From the NCBI GenBank assembly GCA_022840285.1, contig JALHIE010000027.1, positions 20,858 through 84,857 on the forward strand: DNA of 64,000 bases, read 5' to 3'. Below, in pieces: positions 55,572 through 64,000 of this stretch. Source of the stretch: Porphyromonadaceae bacterium (lineage in GTDB: Bacteria; Bacteroidota; Bacteroidia; Bacteroidales; Dysgonomonadaceae). The notes under the pieces were generated by a model. It worked only from the letters and a program-made list of their open reading frames with translations, ran no database searches and was not told the DNA's origin. Each line of letters starts with the position of its first letter. The first letter of the stretch is position 1. A program made the translations under genes and the position numbers.

Positions 55572-57029
55572 GTGAATATCAATTCGTCCATCTGTAACCT
55601 GAAATTTGGATTGTTCTTTCATCTGCTTTTTTTATCATGTAGTAATAGAGATGAAGCAAAAGAACAAATACCCAATGTATTATTTATTGCGATAGATGAT
55701 ATGCTTCCGGTATTAGGTTGCTATGGGAACTCAACGGCTCTTACACCCAATATCGACACGCTAGCAAATCAGGGAGTTTTATTTATGAATGCCTACTGTC
55801 AGGTGGGACTCAGTAATCCTTCCAGAGCTTCATTGATGACGGGAATGCGACCGGATGAAATTAAGGTATGGACGCTAAAACCTCATTTTCGTGAAGAAAA
55901 ACCGAATGTAGTCACATTGCCTCAGTTCTATAAAGAAAAAGGCTACGCAACACGTGCAGTAGGAAAGATATATCATGATGGGGCATATCATCAGGATCCT
56001 ATATCATGGTCGAATCCTTCCGTACTGAGTGTTACGCGTGACGGAAGAGGACATAAGTATGTATTACCTGAAAATTATATGCCCAAAAGGTCAAAAGCAA
56101 CAACTACGGAGAATGCAAATGTACAGGATACGGCATATATTGATGGGAAAGTATGTCAGGCAGCAATTGAATTACTAAATCAACTGACAGATTCAACTTT
56201 TTTTCTTGCAGTGGGTTTCAGGCGTCCCCATCTTCCTTTCTCGGCGCCTAAAAAATATTGGGATCTCTATGAGCGTGAAATGTTCAAAAAAGAATTAAAA
56301 AATCCGAGAAGACCCGCAAGAGCACCAGATTTTGCATTTCATAATTCCAACGAGTTAAGAGGGTATGAAGATATTGGAGAATTAGGAGTTATCCGGGAAG
56401 AGAAACAGCTGGAGCTCTTGCATGGATACTTTGCAAGCGTAAGCTATATAGATGCACAAATAGGTAAGTTGATTGCAGAATTAAAGCGACTGGGTCGCTA
56501 TGATAATACGATCATCGTTCTTTATTCCGACAATGGTTTTCATCTTGGAGATTTCGGATTATGGGGAAAAACAACAAATTATGAAGCTTCGGTAAATATT
56601 CCACTAATATTCTGTGGTAAGGGAATTGAACAGGGAGCAATTAATCGATCAATGGTCGAGTTAATCGATATTTATCCAACCCTAATTGATTTGACTCATG
56701 GAGAAATGAAATCATCTCACGACGGAATTTCTCTTTTGCCGATCCTTAAAGGAAAGTCCTCAAAAGTGAAAAGTTATGCACTAAGTCAGATTGTAAGACC
56801 TTATCAGGACGCCATCAATTCGAGATCACCAGATTCAATGGGATATTCATTGAGAACGGAAAAATATCGTTACATAGAATGGCGAAATACAAAAAACATG
56901 TCGGTGTTCGCCCGAGAATTGTATCGGATGGATGATGCTTTGTCAGAAAAAGAAAATATAGCATCTGATATAAAAAATGAAGCATTAATGAATCAATTTT
57001 CCGATATTGTTAACAGGATTAGAAAATAG
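55572..57029 (+). CDS. S-type sulfatase (iduronate-2-sulfatase-like)
   Basis: 485 residues, GTG start, with a lipoprotein-like signal (LLFLSCSN). The sulfatase nucleophile motif is SNPSRASLMTG: Ser replaces Cys in C/S-x-P-S-R, so formylglycine formation would need the anaerobic radical SAM maturase encoded elsewhere. Other metal ligands are in IAIDDMLPVLGCYG and YSDNGFHLGDFGLWGK. VGFRRPHLPF is typical of iduronate-2-sulfatase relatives. Placement suggests desulfation of sialylated host glycans. Confidence 0.85.
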   Translation: MNINSSICNLKFGLFFHLLFLSCSNRDEAKEQIPNVLFIAIDDMLPVLGCYGNSTALTPNIDTLANQGVLFMNAYCQVGLSNPSRASLMTGMRPDEIKVWTLKPHFREEKPNVVTLPQFYKEKGYATRAVGKIYHDGAYHQDPISWSNPSVLSVTRDGRGHKYVLPENYMPKRSKATTTENANVQDTAYIDGKVCQAAIELLNQLTDSTFFLAVGFRRPHLPFSAPKKYWDLYEREMFKKELKNPRRPARAPDFAFHNSNELRGYEDIGELGVIREEKQLELLHGYFASVSYIDAQIGKLIAELKRLGRYDNTIIVLYSDNGFHLGDFGLWGKTTNYEASVNIPLIFCGKGIEQGAINRSMVELIDIYPTLIDLTHGEMKSSHDGISLLPILKGKSSKVKSYALSQIVRPYQDAINSRSPDSMGYSLRTEKYRYIEWRNTKNMSVFARELYRMDDALSEKENIASDIKNEALMNQFSDIVNRIRK

Positions 57030-57109
57030 GAGAATGTATGCTGTTTGTGAAATCAAACATCAGTTAAAGAATAACAATACAACAAATGGTTCTTTTTAAT
57101 CTATATGAT

Positions 57110-58267
57110 ATGAGGAAAAATTTACTTTTAATATCGTGTATCCTGCTTGTCTTACCGTTCCTTTCTTTGAAGGAAAAGGAAGATATTGATCAAACCGTCT
57201 TGTGGGAACAGGGGATGGGTGAATATAACAATTACAGGATACCGGCGCTGGTTGTCACCAACGAAGGAACACTGCTTGCTTTTTGCGAGGGACGTGAGTC
57301 AGGTGATACCGGAGATATCAACTTATTGATGAAACGTTCGGAAGATAATGGGATGACCTGGAGCAATGAACAGGTTGTATGGGACGATGCAAAAAACACC
57401 TGTGGGAATCCTTGTCCTGTGGTCGATGAGGAAACCGGGCGAATCTGGTTGTTTATGAGCTGGAATAATGGGAAAGACAAGGAAAGTGACATCATCAATA
57501 AAACGTCGTTGTCTTCTAGATTACCCTATGTCTGTTATTCCGATGACGATGGCAAAACGTGGTCGAAGCCAGCGAGTCTGGAAGAAACATGCCGCGACCC
57601 TTCATGGGGGTGGTATGCTACCGGCCCCGGAATAGGGATACAAGTGAAGAAGGGCTCTTACAAAGGCAGGCTGGTTATTCCGGCGAATCATAGTTACGAT
57701 GATCCTCAAGGAAACCTGGCAGGAGGCCCCTATGGCTATGGAGCCCATGTGATCTACTCTGACGATCATGGAAAATCGTGGCAGATAAGCGAATCCATCA
57801 AGCCTGGGTGCAACGAAAGTCAGGTGACTGAATTATCCGACGGTACCTTGCTGATGAACATGCGGTCCTACAATAATAAACAGGCAAGGGCAATCAGTTA
57901 TAGCACGGATGGTGGGCAAAATTGGTCGGAGATTGAACACGACTTTCAGCTGGTGGAGTCGTTATGCCAGGCGGCCGTATTGAATTTTGGTGAGGTGGAC
58001 GGACAAGGGGTGCATTTGTTTCTCAATCCTGCCGTGCCTCACGGAAGAGATCATCTGACGCTTAAAGTTAGCCTGGACGACTGCCGGAGTTGGAGCAACA
58101 GTAAGCTGGTGTATGAGGGGCCGGCTGCATACTCCTGCATTACCAGGTTACCGAATGGAAGAGTGGGCCTTTTTTTTGAAGCCGGAGAAAAAAGACCGTA
58201 CGAAAAAATGATCTTTGTCTCCTTTGACTGGAATGAGATTTTTCTTACGGGAACCATCGTACCATGA
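57110..58267 (+). CDS. nanH: GH33 exo-alpha-sialidase
   Basis: 385 residues from the ATG at 57110, which gives the signal peptide. YRIPAL is the RIP motif with its catalytic-triad Arg, and four Asp boxes are visible (SEDNGMTWS, SDDDGKTWS, SDDHGKSWQ, STDGGQNWS). The later EAG-type segment (LFFEAGEKRPYEKM) supplies the active-site Glu/Tyr region. Its stop overlaps the next start (ATGA). Confidence 0.92.
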   Translation: MRKNLLLISCILLVLPFLSLKEKEDIDQTVLWEQGMGEYNNYRIPALVVTNEGTLLAFCEGRESGDTGDINLLMKRSEDNGMTWSNEQVVWDDAKNTCGNPCPVVDEETGRIWLFMSWNNGKDKESDIINKTSLSSRLPYVCYSDDDGKTWSKPASLEETCRDPSWGWYATGPGIGIQVKKGSYKGRLVIPANHSYDDPQGNLAGGPYGYGAHVIYSDDHGKSWQISESIKPGCNESQVTELSDGTLLMNMRSYNNKQARAISYSTDGGQNWSEIEHDFQLVESLCQAAVLNFGEVDGQGVHLFLNPAVPHGRDHLTLKVSLDDCRSWSNSKLVYEGPAAYSCITRLPNGRVGLFFEAGEKRPYEKMIFVSFDWNEIFLTGTIVP

Positions 58268-59172
58268 AGCCACTTTCTTCAGATGAAATATACGGCAATT
58301 GGGCAACGCTGCTCTTGGCAACTGACAAAAACGGAGAGATTGACGTTTTAATCGATTCACAACCCAACGGAATTTATTCAAACGGGACTGCCGGTGAATT
58401 CTATTCACAGACCGATGACGAGTTTCTTCGGATTAGTGAACTACTGGCTGTGAAGTGTGAAAAGGGAGGTATCCCTTTTCAAATAGGAATCAGTCACATG
58501 AGTCCGCAGATATCGCTGCACCGGTTGAAAATGATTACACATTTAAAGCCGGGAGCGGTACAGGTTATTCTTCCCGATTGGTTTCCCCCCACTTTGGAAG
58601 AATGCGCGATATTTCTGAAAAAAATTGCAGCGGAAGCCGGCGAGATCAATCTTGTCCTGTATAACCCGCCACACGCGAAGAAACAATTACAGCCCGAAGA
58701 GTGGCAGGTTTTAAAAAAGGGAATACCGGCTTTGGTGGGTGTGAAGGTGTTTGACAGAAATTCCGACTTGGAATGGTACAAAAGGGTAAAAGACAACAGG
58801 GATGGCATTTCCGTGTTTATACCGGGTCATAATCTAGCGACCGGCATCAGCCTGGGTGCACAGGGAGCCTATTCCAACGTCTCTTGTCTGAACCCACGGG
58901 CTGCCCAGAAATGGTATCAACTAGTGCGAACCGACATGAGTCAGGCGCTGGAGTTGGAACAACGGATCAAACATTTTATGAAAACCCTGATAGAGCCGTT
59001 TATTACGCAACATCACTTTTCCAATCATGCCTGCGATCGTTTTATGGCTTTGGTAGGCGGATGGGCCGACGTAGGCGCCAGCTTGAGGTGGCCCTATAAG
59101 TCTATTCCGGAAGATTTGGCCGGTGATGTTCGGAAAAAAGCTGTGAATATCATCCCCGAATTTTTTGAATAA
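58264..59172 (+). CDS. Second DHDPS/NAL-family aldolase
   Basis: 302 residues. NGTAGEFYSQT is the carboxylate loop, LVLYNPPH carries the catalytic Tyr, and ALVGVKVFD the Schiff-base Lys. It is distant from the NanA gene 8 kb upstream, and translationally coupled to the GH33 gene. It may act on a different sialic acid or on another 2-keto-3-deoxy acid. Confidence 0.85.
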   Translation: MKPLSSDEIYGNWATLLLATDKNGEIDVLIDSQPNGIYSNGTAGEFYSQTDDEFLRISELLAVKCEKGGIPFQIGISHMSPQISLHRLKMITHLKPGAVQVILPDWFPPTLEECAIFLKKIAAEAGEINLVLYNPPHAKKQLQPEEWQVLKKGIPALVGVKVFDRNSDLEWYKRVKDNRDGISVFIPGHNLATGISLGAQGAYSNVSCLNPRAAQKWYQLVRTDMSQALELEQRIKHFMKTLIEPFITQHHFSNHACDRFMALVGGWADVGASLRWPYKSIPEDLAGDVRKKAVNIIPEFFE

Positions 59173-59193
59173 CAACACACATATCTTTTTATC

Positions 59194-60834
59194 ATGCAAA
59201 GAAAAATACTGTTTTTACTCTCTCTGGTCATGCTGACCATCTCATGTGGATACAACGATCGAGTAAGCGCCGAAATAGATTCGCCCACTCTTCCCGTTCT
59301 GACTGGAAAAAAGTACAACCCGGTACAGAAAATCAGGTTGATCCGCGATAGTACCGGCTTCAACCGGGAAGAATATATTCTTGAGAAAGTGACGCTCTCA
59401 CTGGAAGGAACGACCGATATAAGTGACATCGACAAGGTAATGCTGTTCAGGGCAGGAGAGAACGATAAATTAGAAACAGATCATCCTGTCGGCGAGGTGC
59501 AGCCTACTGCAACGAAGATTACTTTTTCCAATCACTTCACCGTAACAGAAGATACTACTATCCTCTGGGTTTCAGTTACCCTGAAAAAAAGTATCGATCT
59601 GTCACACAAAATAAAAATACGGTGCGAAGAAATAGTCACCGACCGGGGAAAACTGAAAATTTTACCGCATGATGCAAAGGAACTGAGAGCCGGTGTGGCC
59701 CTTCGGCAACATGGACAGGACGGTGTACACACCTCACGCATACCTGGGTTGGCTACCTCTAAAAATGGCACGTTGATGGCAATTTACGATGCACGCTACG
59801 AAAGTGCGCGTGACCTGCAGGGACATATGGATATTGCCTTGAACCGGAGCTTCGATGGCGGACGCATTTGGGAACCCATGCAGGTGGTACTCGATAGGAA
59901 GGAGTGGGGTGGCATGCCGGAGAAATATAACGGGGTGAGCGATGCCTGCATCCTGGTAGATGATCGAACAGGAGACATTTATGTGGCCGGCCTGTGGATG
60001 CACGGATTGTTGGATGCGGAGACAGGGAAATGGGTTGAGGGTTTGACTGCCGACAGCACACGGTGGCTACACCAATGGCGTGCGAAAGGTTCTCAGCCCG
60101 GCTTTGGTGTGAAGGAAACCTCCCAGTTCCTGATTACGAAAAGCAGCGACGATGGCCTCACCTGGAGCGAGCCAATCAACATCACCTCCGTAAAAAAGAA
60201 GGAGTGGTGGCTCTTTGCGCCGGCACCCGGACAGGGAATCACCATGACTGACGGCACGTTGGTTTTTCCATCACAAGGTAGGGATGAAAATGGCACTTCA
60301 TTCTCTAACATTACCTGGAGCAAAGATGGAGGAGAGACATGGAAAACAAGTAACCCGGCAACCAAAAATACGACAGAGTGTGCCGTGGTTGAACTCCAAG
60401 ACGGATCACTGATGCTGAATATGCGGGATAACCGCAACAGAGGCAATGAGGAGGTGAACGGCCGATCGGTGTTTGTTACCAGTGATCTGGGTGAGACTTG
60501 GAAAGAGCACCCCACCTCCCGGAAAGCTCTTATAGAACCCACCTGCATGGCTAGTCTCCATACACATCGTTATATGGAGGATGGTGTGGAAAAATCGTTG
60601 CTACTGTTTGTCAATCCGGCATCTACCTCAAAACGGAATAACATCACCCTGAAAGTGAGTTACGACGGTGGCAATACCTGGCCCGAAGAGAAACAGATCC
60701 TGCTTGATGAATACAGCGGACGTGGCTATTCCTGCATCACATCGGTGAACGACTCCACCCTTGGCATTCTGTATGAGAGCAGCCAGGCTGACATGGCCTT
60801 CCAGACGGTTTCTCTTAAAGAGATACAACCATGA
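59194..60834 (+). CDS. GH33 sialidase with N-terminal sialidase-specific domain
   Basis: 546 residues with a lipoprotein signal (LTISC). An N-terminal beta domain of about 140 residues (EEYILEKVTLSLEGT) precedes the propeller. SRIPGLATS is the RIP motif, Asp boxes include SFDGGRIWE, SSDDGLTWS, SKDGGETWK, SYDGGNTWP, and the last motif YSGRGYSCIT leads to YESS. The plan matches the Bacteroides-type two-domain sialidases. Confidence 0.92.
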   Translation: MQRKILFLLSLVMLTISCGYNDRVSAEIDSPTLPVLTGKKYNPVQKIRLIRDSTGFNREEYILEKVTLSLEGTTDISDIDKVMLFRAGENDKLETDHPVGEVQPTATKITFSNHFTVTEDTTILWVSVTLKKSIDLSHKIKIRCEEIVTDRGKLKILPHDAKELRAGVALRQHGQDGVHTSRIPGLATSKNGTLMAIYDARYESARDLQGHMDIALNRSFDGGRIWEPMQVVLDRKEWGGMPEKYNGVSDACILVDDRTGDIYVAGLWMHGLLDAETGKWVEGLTADSTRWLHQWRAKGSQPGFGVKETSQFLITKSSDDGLTWSEPINITSVKKKEWWLFAPAPGQGITMTDGTLVFPSQGRDENGTSFSNITWSKDGGETWKTSNPATKNTTECAVVELQDGSLMLNMRDNRNRGNEEVNGRSVFVTSDLGETWKEHPTSRKALIEPTCMASLHTHRYMEDGVEKSLLLFVNPASTSKRNNITLKVSYDGGNTWPEEKQILLDEYSGRGYSCITSVNDSTLGILYESSQADMAFQTVSLKEIQP

Positions 60835-60890
60835 TGCGTTCGAAGACTTACAATTTTTTATTCACCACAAACTTCATATAAATTTACTGC

Positions 60891-63527
60891 ATGATCCGAA
60901 AGAAAATTTCACGTATCTATCTCCTTATATGGATGTGGTTATCCATATCTGTCACTTTCCTAAAAGCGGATAATCTAAATACCCTTCACCAGATAAACTG
61001 TTTCTCCATGGAGACATTGGAAGATTCTACCCTGTGGGAGGGGCTGGCAGGTACTTTTTTCGGTAAACAGGAAAACCGGTTTATCATGGCTGGAGGATCC
61101 GCTTTCCCCGGAGGGAAACCATGGCAGGATGGAATCAAACATTTTTCGAATCAGGTATTTGTTTTTGAACAACTCCCTGACGGGTCTTTCAGCAAGGTCT
61201 ATCAGGGAAATGACCTGCCTGTACCCTTGGCGGAAGGCTCCTATGCCACGCTTCCCGGGGGACTGCTCTGTGTGGGTGGACTTACCCCGGATGGCATCAC
61301 CGGAAAATCCTGGTTACTGGCATACTCCGGCAGCGGCATCACTGTCACAGAATATCCCTCGCTACCAGTGCCGGTAAAAAATTCCACAGCTACAGTCATA
61401 GGCTCAAAGGTTTATTTGGTTGGCGGCGAACTGGCCGACGGCACCTCAACCGACCAGTTTTTGGTGCTCGACCTCTCCAATCCGACAAAAGGATGGGAAA
61501 AACTACCCAATTTTCCAGTACCGGTTTCGGGAGCTACCCTTACTTCCCAGCAGGATGGGGAAGAGGTGGCTCTCTTCTCTTTTGGCGGAAGGGCCAGAAG
61601 AACTGCCGGAGAAGCCACAATTTTTTATGCATCTGTTTACCATTTCCGACCTTCACTCAACAGGTGGACCCAAAAAGGAGATATCCAGCACGATAAGGAC
61701 ACTTCAGTTTCTTTGGCAATGGCTACCGCCTCAGCTGTGGGTGGTTCACATGTGCTGCTCTACGGCGGTGATACTGGCCATATTTTTAACCAGGTAGAGA
61801 AGGCTGTCCGGGAAGGCAATACAGCTAAAAGAGATAGTTTGTGGATACATCATACGGGATTTCATAACAAGATATTGATCTACAATACCATCACCGATAC
61901 ATGGTTTGAAGCAGGAGAAACTGTGAATCCTCCCGTGGCTGTCACATCGGATGTATCCGACGGGAAGAATGTCTATATTGCCAGCGGGGAAATTCGCCCC
62001 GGAGTGCGTTCCCCCCTCATCACGCAGCTTTATTATACCTCACAACCCTCTTTCGGATGGATCAACTACCTGGTGCTTATCCTCTATTTTGGAGGAATGC
62101 TGCTGATGGGCTTCTACTTCATGAAACGAAATGAGAATACCGAGGATTTCTTCAAAGCGAGCGGACGCATTCCCTGGTGGGCCGCGGGAATCAGTATTTT
62201 TGCCACAACGCTGAGTGCTATTACATTCCTGTCGATACCTGCAAAGACTTATGCAACCGACTGGCGTATGCTTGTCTTTAATATCTGCATCATTCTCATT
62301 GTCCCGGTGGTCATTCGTTATTTTCTTCCTTTCTTTACCCGCTTCCGGCTGGGTACTGCTTACGAATACCTGGAGAAACGCTTCAGCCGCACCACAAGAT
62401 GGCTGGCTTCTGCCCTGTTTGTTGTCTTTATGGTGAGCCGCATTGCCATTGTGCTGTTTTTGCCGGCACTGGCACTGAATGCGGTGACAGGGTTCGATAT
62501 TTATCTCTCTATCGTAGTCATGGGGTTGGTAACCATTATCTACAGTACTAGCGGCGGTATGGAGGCAGTTGTCTGGGGAGACGTCATACAGGGATTTATT
62601 CTTGTCTTTGGAGCACTTGCTGCATTTGTTTTGATGGTAATGGGTATCGATGGAGGCTTGGGAGAATTCTGGCATACTTCCATCGAGTTTCACAAATTCC
62701 GGACGTTCGATTTCCGGTTTGATTTTACACAGCCGGTATTCTGGGTCGTATTGATTGGCGGAGTGGCTAATTCGCTCATCACCTACACCAGCGATCAGTC
62801 TATCGTACAACGTTATATGAGCACAAAAGATGAAAAATCTACTTCCCGCAGCATCTGGCTGAATGGTATCCTAAGTGTTCCGGTCACCATTTTGTTTTTT
62901 CTGATAGGAACCGGCCTTTTCGCATTCTATAAAGATAACCCCGCAAGCATGATGGTTACCAATCCCAATATCGATTCGGTATTTCCGCAGTTTATCGTGT
63001 CGGAGATGCCGGTAGGGTTTGCCGGACTGCTCATTGCCGCCATTTTTGCCGCAGCCATGTCAACCCTTTCATCCAACATCAACTCCTCTGCCGCCGTGCT
63101 CACATCCGATTTCTACCAGACCATTTTCCCGAAAAGTACTTTTTCATCACAACTGAAAATGGCCCGCTGGTCGGGCCTCCTCTGCGGATTACTGGGAATG
63201 GGTATGGCATTGATGCTGGCCACCTGGAACATCGCTTCTTTGTGGGACCAGTTCAACACGTTCCTGGGACTTCTCACCAGCGGAATGGGGGCCCTCTTTA
63301 TCCTGGGAATATTCTTCCCCCGGGTGGGTGCAGGGGCAGCCCTTGTCGGAGTGATCACAGGGCTCTTCCTGCTACTGATCATCAAGGAGCATACTCCCTT
63401 GTCGTTTTTGCTGTACGGTTTTATCGGAGTGTCGGTAAGTATCCTGATTGCCTGGCTGTCAAGTTTTTTGTTACCCAACAAAAAGGAGATCAAAGAATAC
63501 ACCTGGAAGGGTATGCAGAAAGAATGA
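60891..63527 (+). CDS. NanM-like cyclically permuted mutarotase fused to sodium/solute symporter
   Basis: 878 residues. After a signal-type helix, residues about 30-380 form a kelch propeller (AGGSAFPGGKPW, VGGELADGT, LYGGDTG, ASGEIRPGVRSP) of the N-acetylneuraminate mutarotase type. From about residue 385 the chain continues as a 13-helix SSS permease (EDFFKASGRIPWWAAGISIFA, SSNINSSAAVLTSDFYQ, LGLLTSGMGALFILG). One polypeptide would convert alpha- to beta-sialic acid at the periplasmic face and import it across the inner membrane. Confidence 0.88.
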   Translation: MIRKKISRIYLLIWMWLSISVTFLKADNLNTLHQINCFSMETLEDSTLWEGLAGTFFGKQENRFIMAGGSAFPGGKPWQDGIKHFSNQVFVFEQLPDGSFSKVYQGNDLPVPLAEGSYATLPGGLLCVGGLTPDGITGKSWLLAYSGSGITVTEYPSLPVPVKNSTATVIGSKVYLVGGELADGTSTDQFLVLDLSNPTKGWEKLPNFPVPVSGATLTSQQDGEEVALFSFGGRARRTAGEATIFYASVYHFRPSLNRWTQKGDIQHDKDTSVSLAMATASAVGGSHVLLYGGDTGHIFNQVEKAVREGNTAKRDSLWIHHTGFHNKILIYNTITDTWFEAGETVNPPVAVTSDVSDGKNVYIASGEIRPGVRSPLITQLYYTSQPSFGWINYLVLILYFGGMLLMGFYFMKRNENTEDFFKASGRIPWWAAGISIFATTLSAITFLSIPAKTYATDWRMLVFNICIILIVPVVIRYFLPFFTRFRLGTAYEYLEKRFSRTTRWLASALFVVFMVSRIAIVLFLPALALNAVTGFDIYLSIVVMGLVTIIYSTSGGMEAVVWGDVIQGFILVFGALAAFVLMVMGIDGGLGEFWHTSIEFHKFRTFDFRFDFTQPVFWVVLIGGVANSLITYTSDQSIVQRYMSTKDEKSTSRSIWLNGILSVPVTILFFLIGTGLFAFYKDNPASMMVTNPNIDSVFPQFIVSEMPVGFAGLLIAAIFAAAMSTLSSNINSSAAVLTSDFYQTIFPKSTFSSQLKMARWSGLLCGLLGMGMALMLATWNIASLWDQFNTFLGLLTSGMGALFILGIFFPRVGAGAALVGVITGLFLLLIIKEHTPLSFLLYGFIGVSVSILIAWLSSFLLPNKKEIKEYTWKGMQKE

Positions 63528-63665
63528 CATGCTACCTCTTTTTTAGGGACAAGATAACTTGATCTTTTCAAAGTGGCACAAATCAAACCGTTATATCCAG
63601 GTTGCAGACATTCCGGCAGGTTGAGCCCCTGTTATCCATTTAAAATATTACTTGTCTGGATGTAG

Positions 63666-63890
63666 TTATAGAGGGGTCAGTATTCTGGAATGGGGGGGCA
63701 GGATAAAACGGAATTTGCAAGCTATCTGTTTTTTGGTTTTATATCTGTACAAGCCCTGTAGCAGTGTCTTTTCAGATGACTTGAAACGGCTACGTAATTC
63801 TTCAAACGTAAAGGCATAACGTCCTTGGGATTGCAGTTCAACAAAGAATTGATCCCACTTATTACTTCTCTCCGATTCCAAATTGGCCAT
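63666..63890 (-). pseudogene. Truncated AbiEi-like antitoxin gene
   Basis: 74 residues matching only the N-terminal winged helix of AbiEi-type antitoxins (TFEELRSRFKSSEKTLLQGLYRYKTKKQIA). The family normally continues with the FYVIIPPEY strand and a larger C-terminal domain; here a similar LPPHSRI is followed at once by a stop. No AbiEii partner is visible before the window end. Confidence 0.6.
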
Positions 63891-63931
63891 AAATCACATT
63901 TGCAAAACACTACATAACCTGTAGTTGTTTG

Positions 63932-63939
63932 CAAATGTA
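63932..63939 (-). promoter_or_regulatory. TAnnTTTG promoter box for the AbiEi-like fragment
   Basis: Minus-strand TACATTTG about 42 bp upstream of 63890. Confidence 0.45.
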
Positions 63940-64000
63940 TGTAATTTATTTGGGATTTTTAGCTTTGGTACATAAAATATGAAAAATCTGAATTGAAATT

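Noticed and set aside
1..64000. CRISPR array
   Set aside because: No regularly spaced short direct repeats were seen; the only regular tandem repeat is the coding repeat at 44204-44488.

Overview
The window looks like a chromosomal segment of a Bacteroidota bacterium, most likely order Bacteroidales. The reasons are a SusC/SusD pair, lipoproteins with short LxAC-type lipoboxes, many TAnnTTTG promoter boxes close to gene starts, DUF4492 just upstream of cytochrome bd, the split pntA1/pntA2/pntB transhydrogenase, and fimbrillin-like lipoproteins. The genus cannot be fixed from the sequence alone.

Layout. 1-5.2 kb: an edge-cut membrane acyltransferase-like gene, then a Tat-exported Gfo/Idh/MocA oxidoreductase, a DUF1080 lipoprotein and a sugar isomerase/epimerase-like lipoprotein (probably one keto-sugar/disaccharide route), and an opposing membrane AraC regulator. 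5.4-7.9 kb: four genes for a lipoprotein, two membrane proteins and a permuted papain-like (YiiX-type) hydrolase. 8-10.7 kb: a small Gly-rich peptide and fimbrillin-like lipoproteins, one intact with a LamG domain and two broken. 10.8-19.9 kb: core metabolism (fructose-bisphosphate aldolase, proton-translocating transhydrogenase, DUF3467, DUF4492-cydA-cydB, a DUF3298 lipoprotein, rsmG) ending at tRNA-Val(GAC). 20-26.3 kb: a mosaic of BNR sialidase-like, SGNH-hydrolase, class-C serine-hydrolase and AAA/DUF4143 ATPase genes separated by repeated gene fragments. 26.7-48.8 kb: a defence island with a 1241-residue SIR2 protein, a seven-gene BREX type 3-like operon on the minus strand, a PIN-domain protein with a repeat tail, an unknown protein, and decayed RhuM/PLD and KilA-N genes. 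49-63.5 kb: a complete-looking sialic acid catabolism locus (GntR regulator, two N-acetylneuraminate-lyase-like aldolases, SusC/SusD, sulfatase, two GH33 sialidases, and a NanM-like mutarotase fused to a sodium/solute symporter).

The best candidate for something under-described is the BREX-like operon at 30.7-43.9 kb. It has a BrxF-like first gene without a P-loop, a DUF6079/BrxC-like ATPase, a two-motif DNA methyltransferase, an AlbA/HATPase gene embedded in the operon, a RapA-like helicase, PglZ, and an unrecognised 188-residue last gene. Next to it is the PIN protein with six or seven 14-residue repeats.

A second theme is damage. Fba, CydA, RsmG, a fimbrillin lipoprotein, KilA-N, RhuM and an ATPase copy are all interrupted, mostly by short deletions at otherwise conserved places. 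Because housekeeping genes are hit, an assembly or consensus error is a serious alternative to real decay, and raw reads should settle it.
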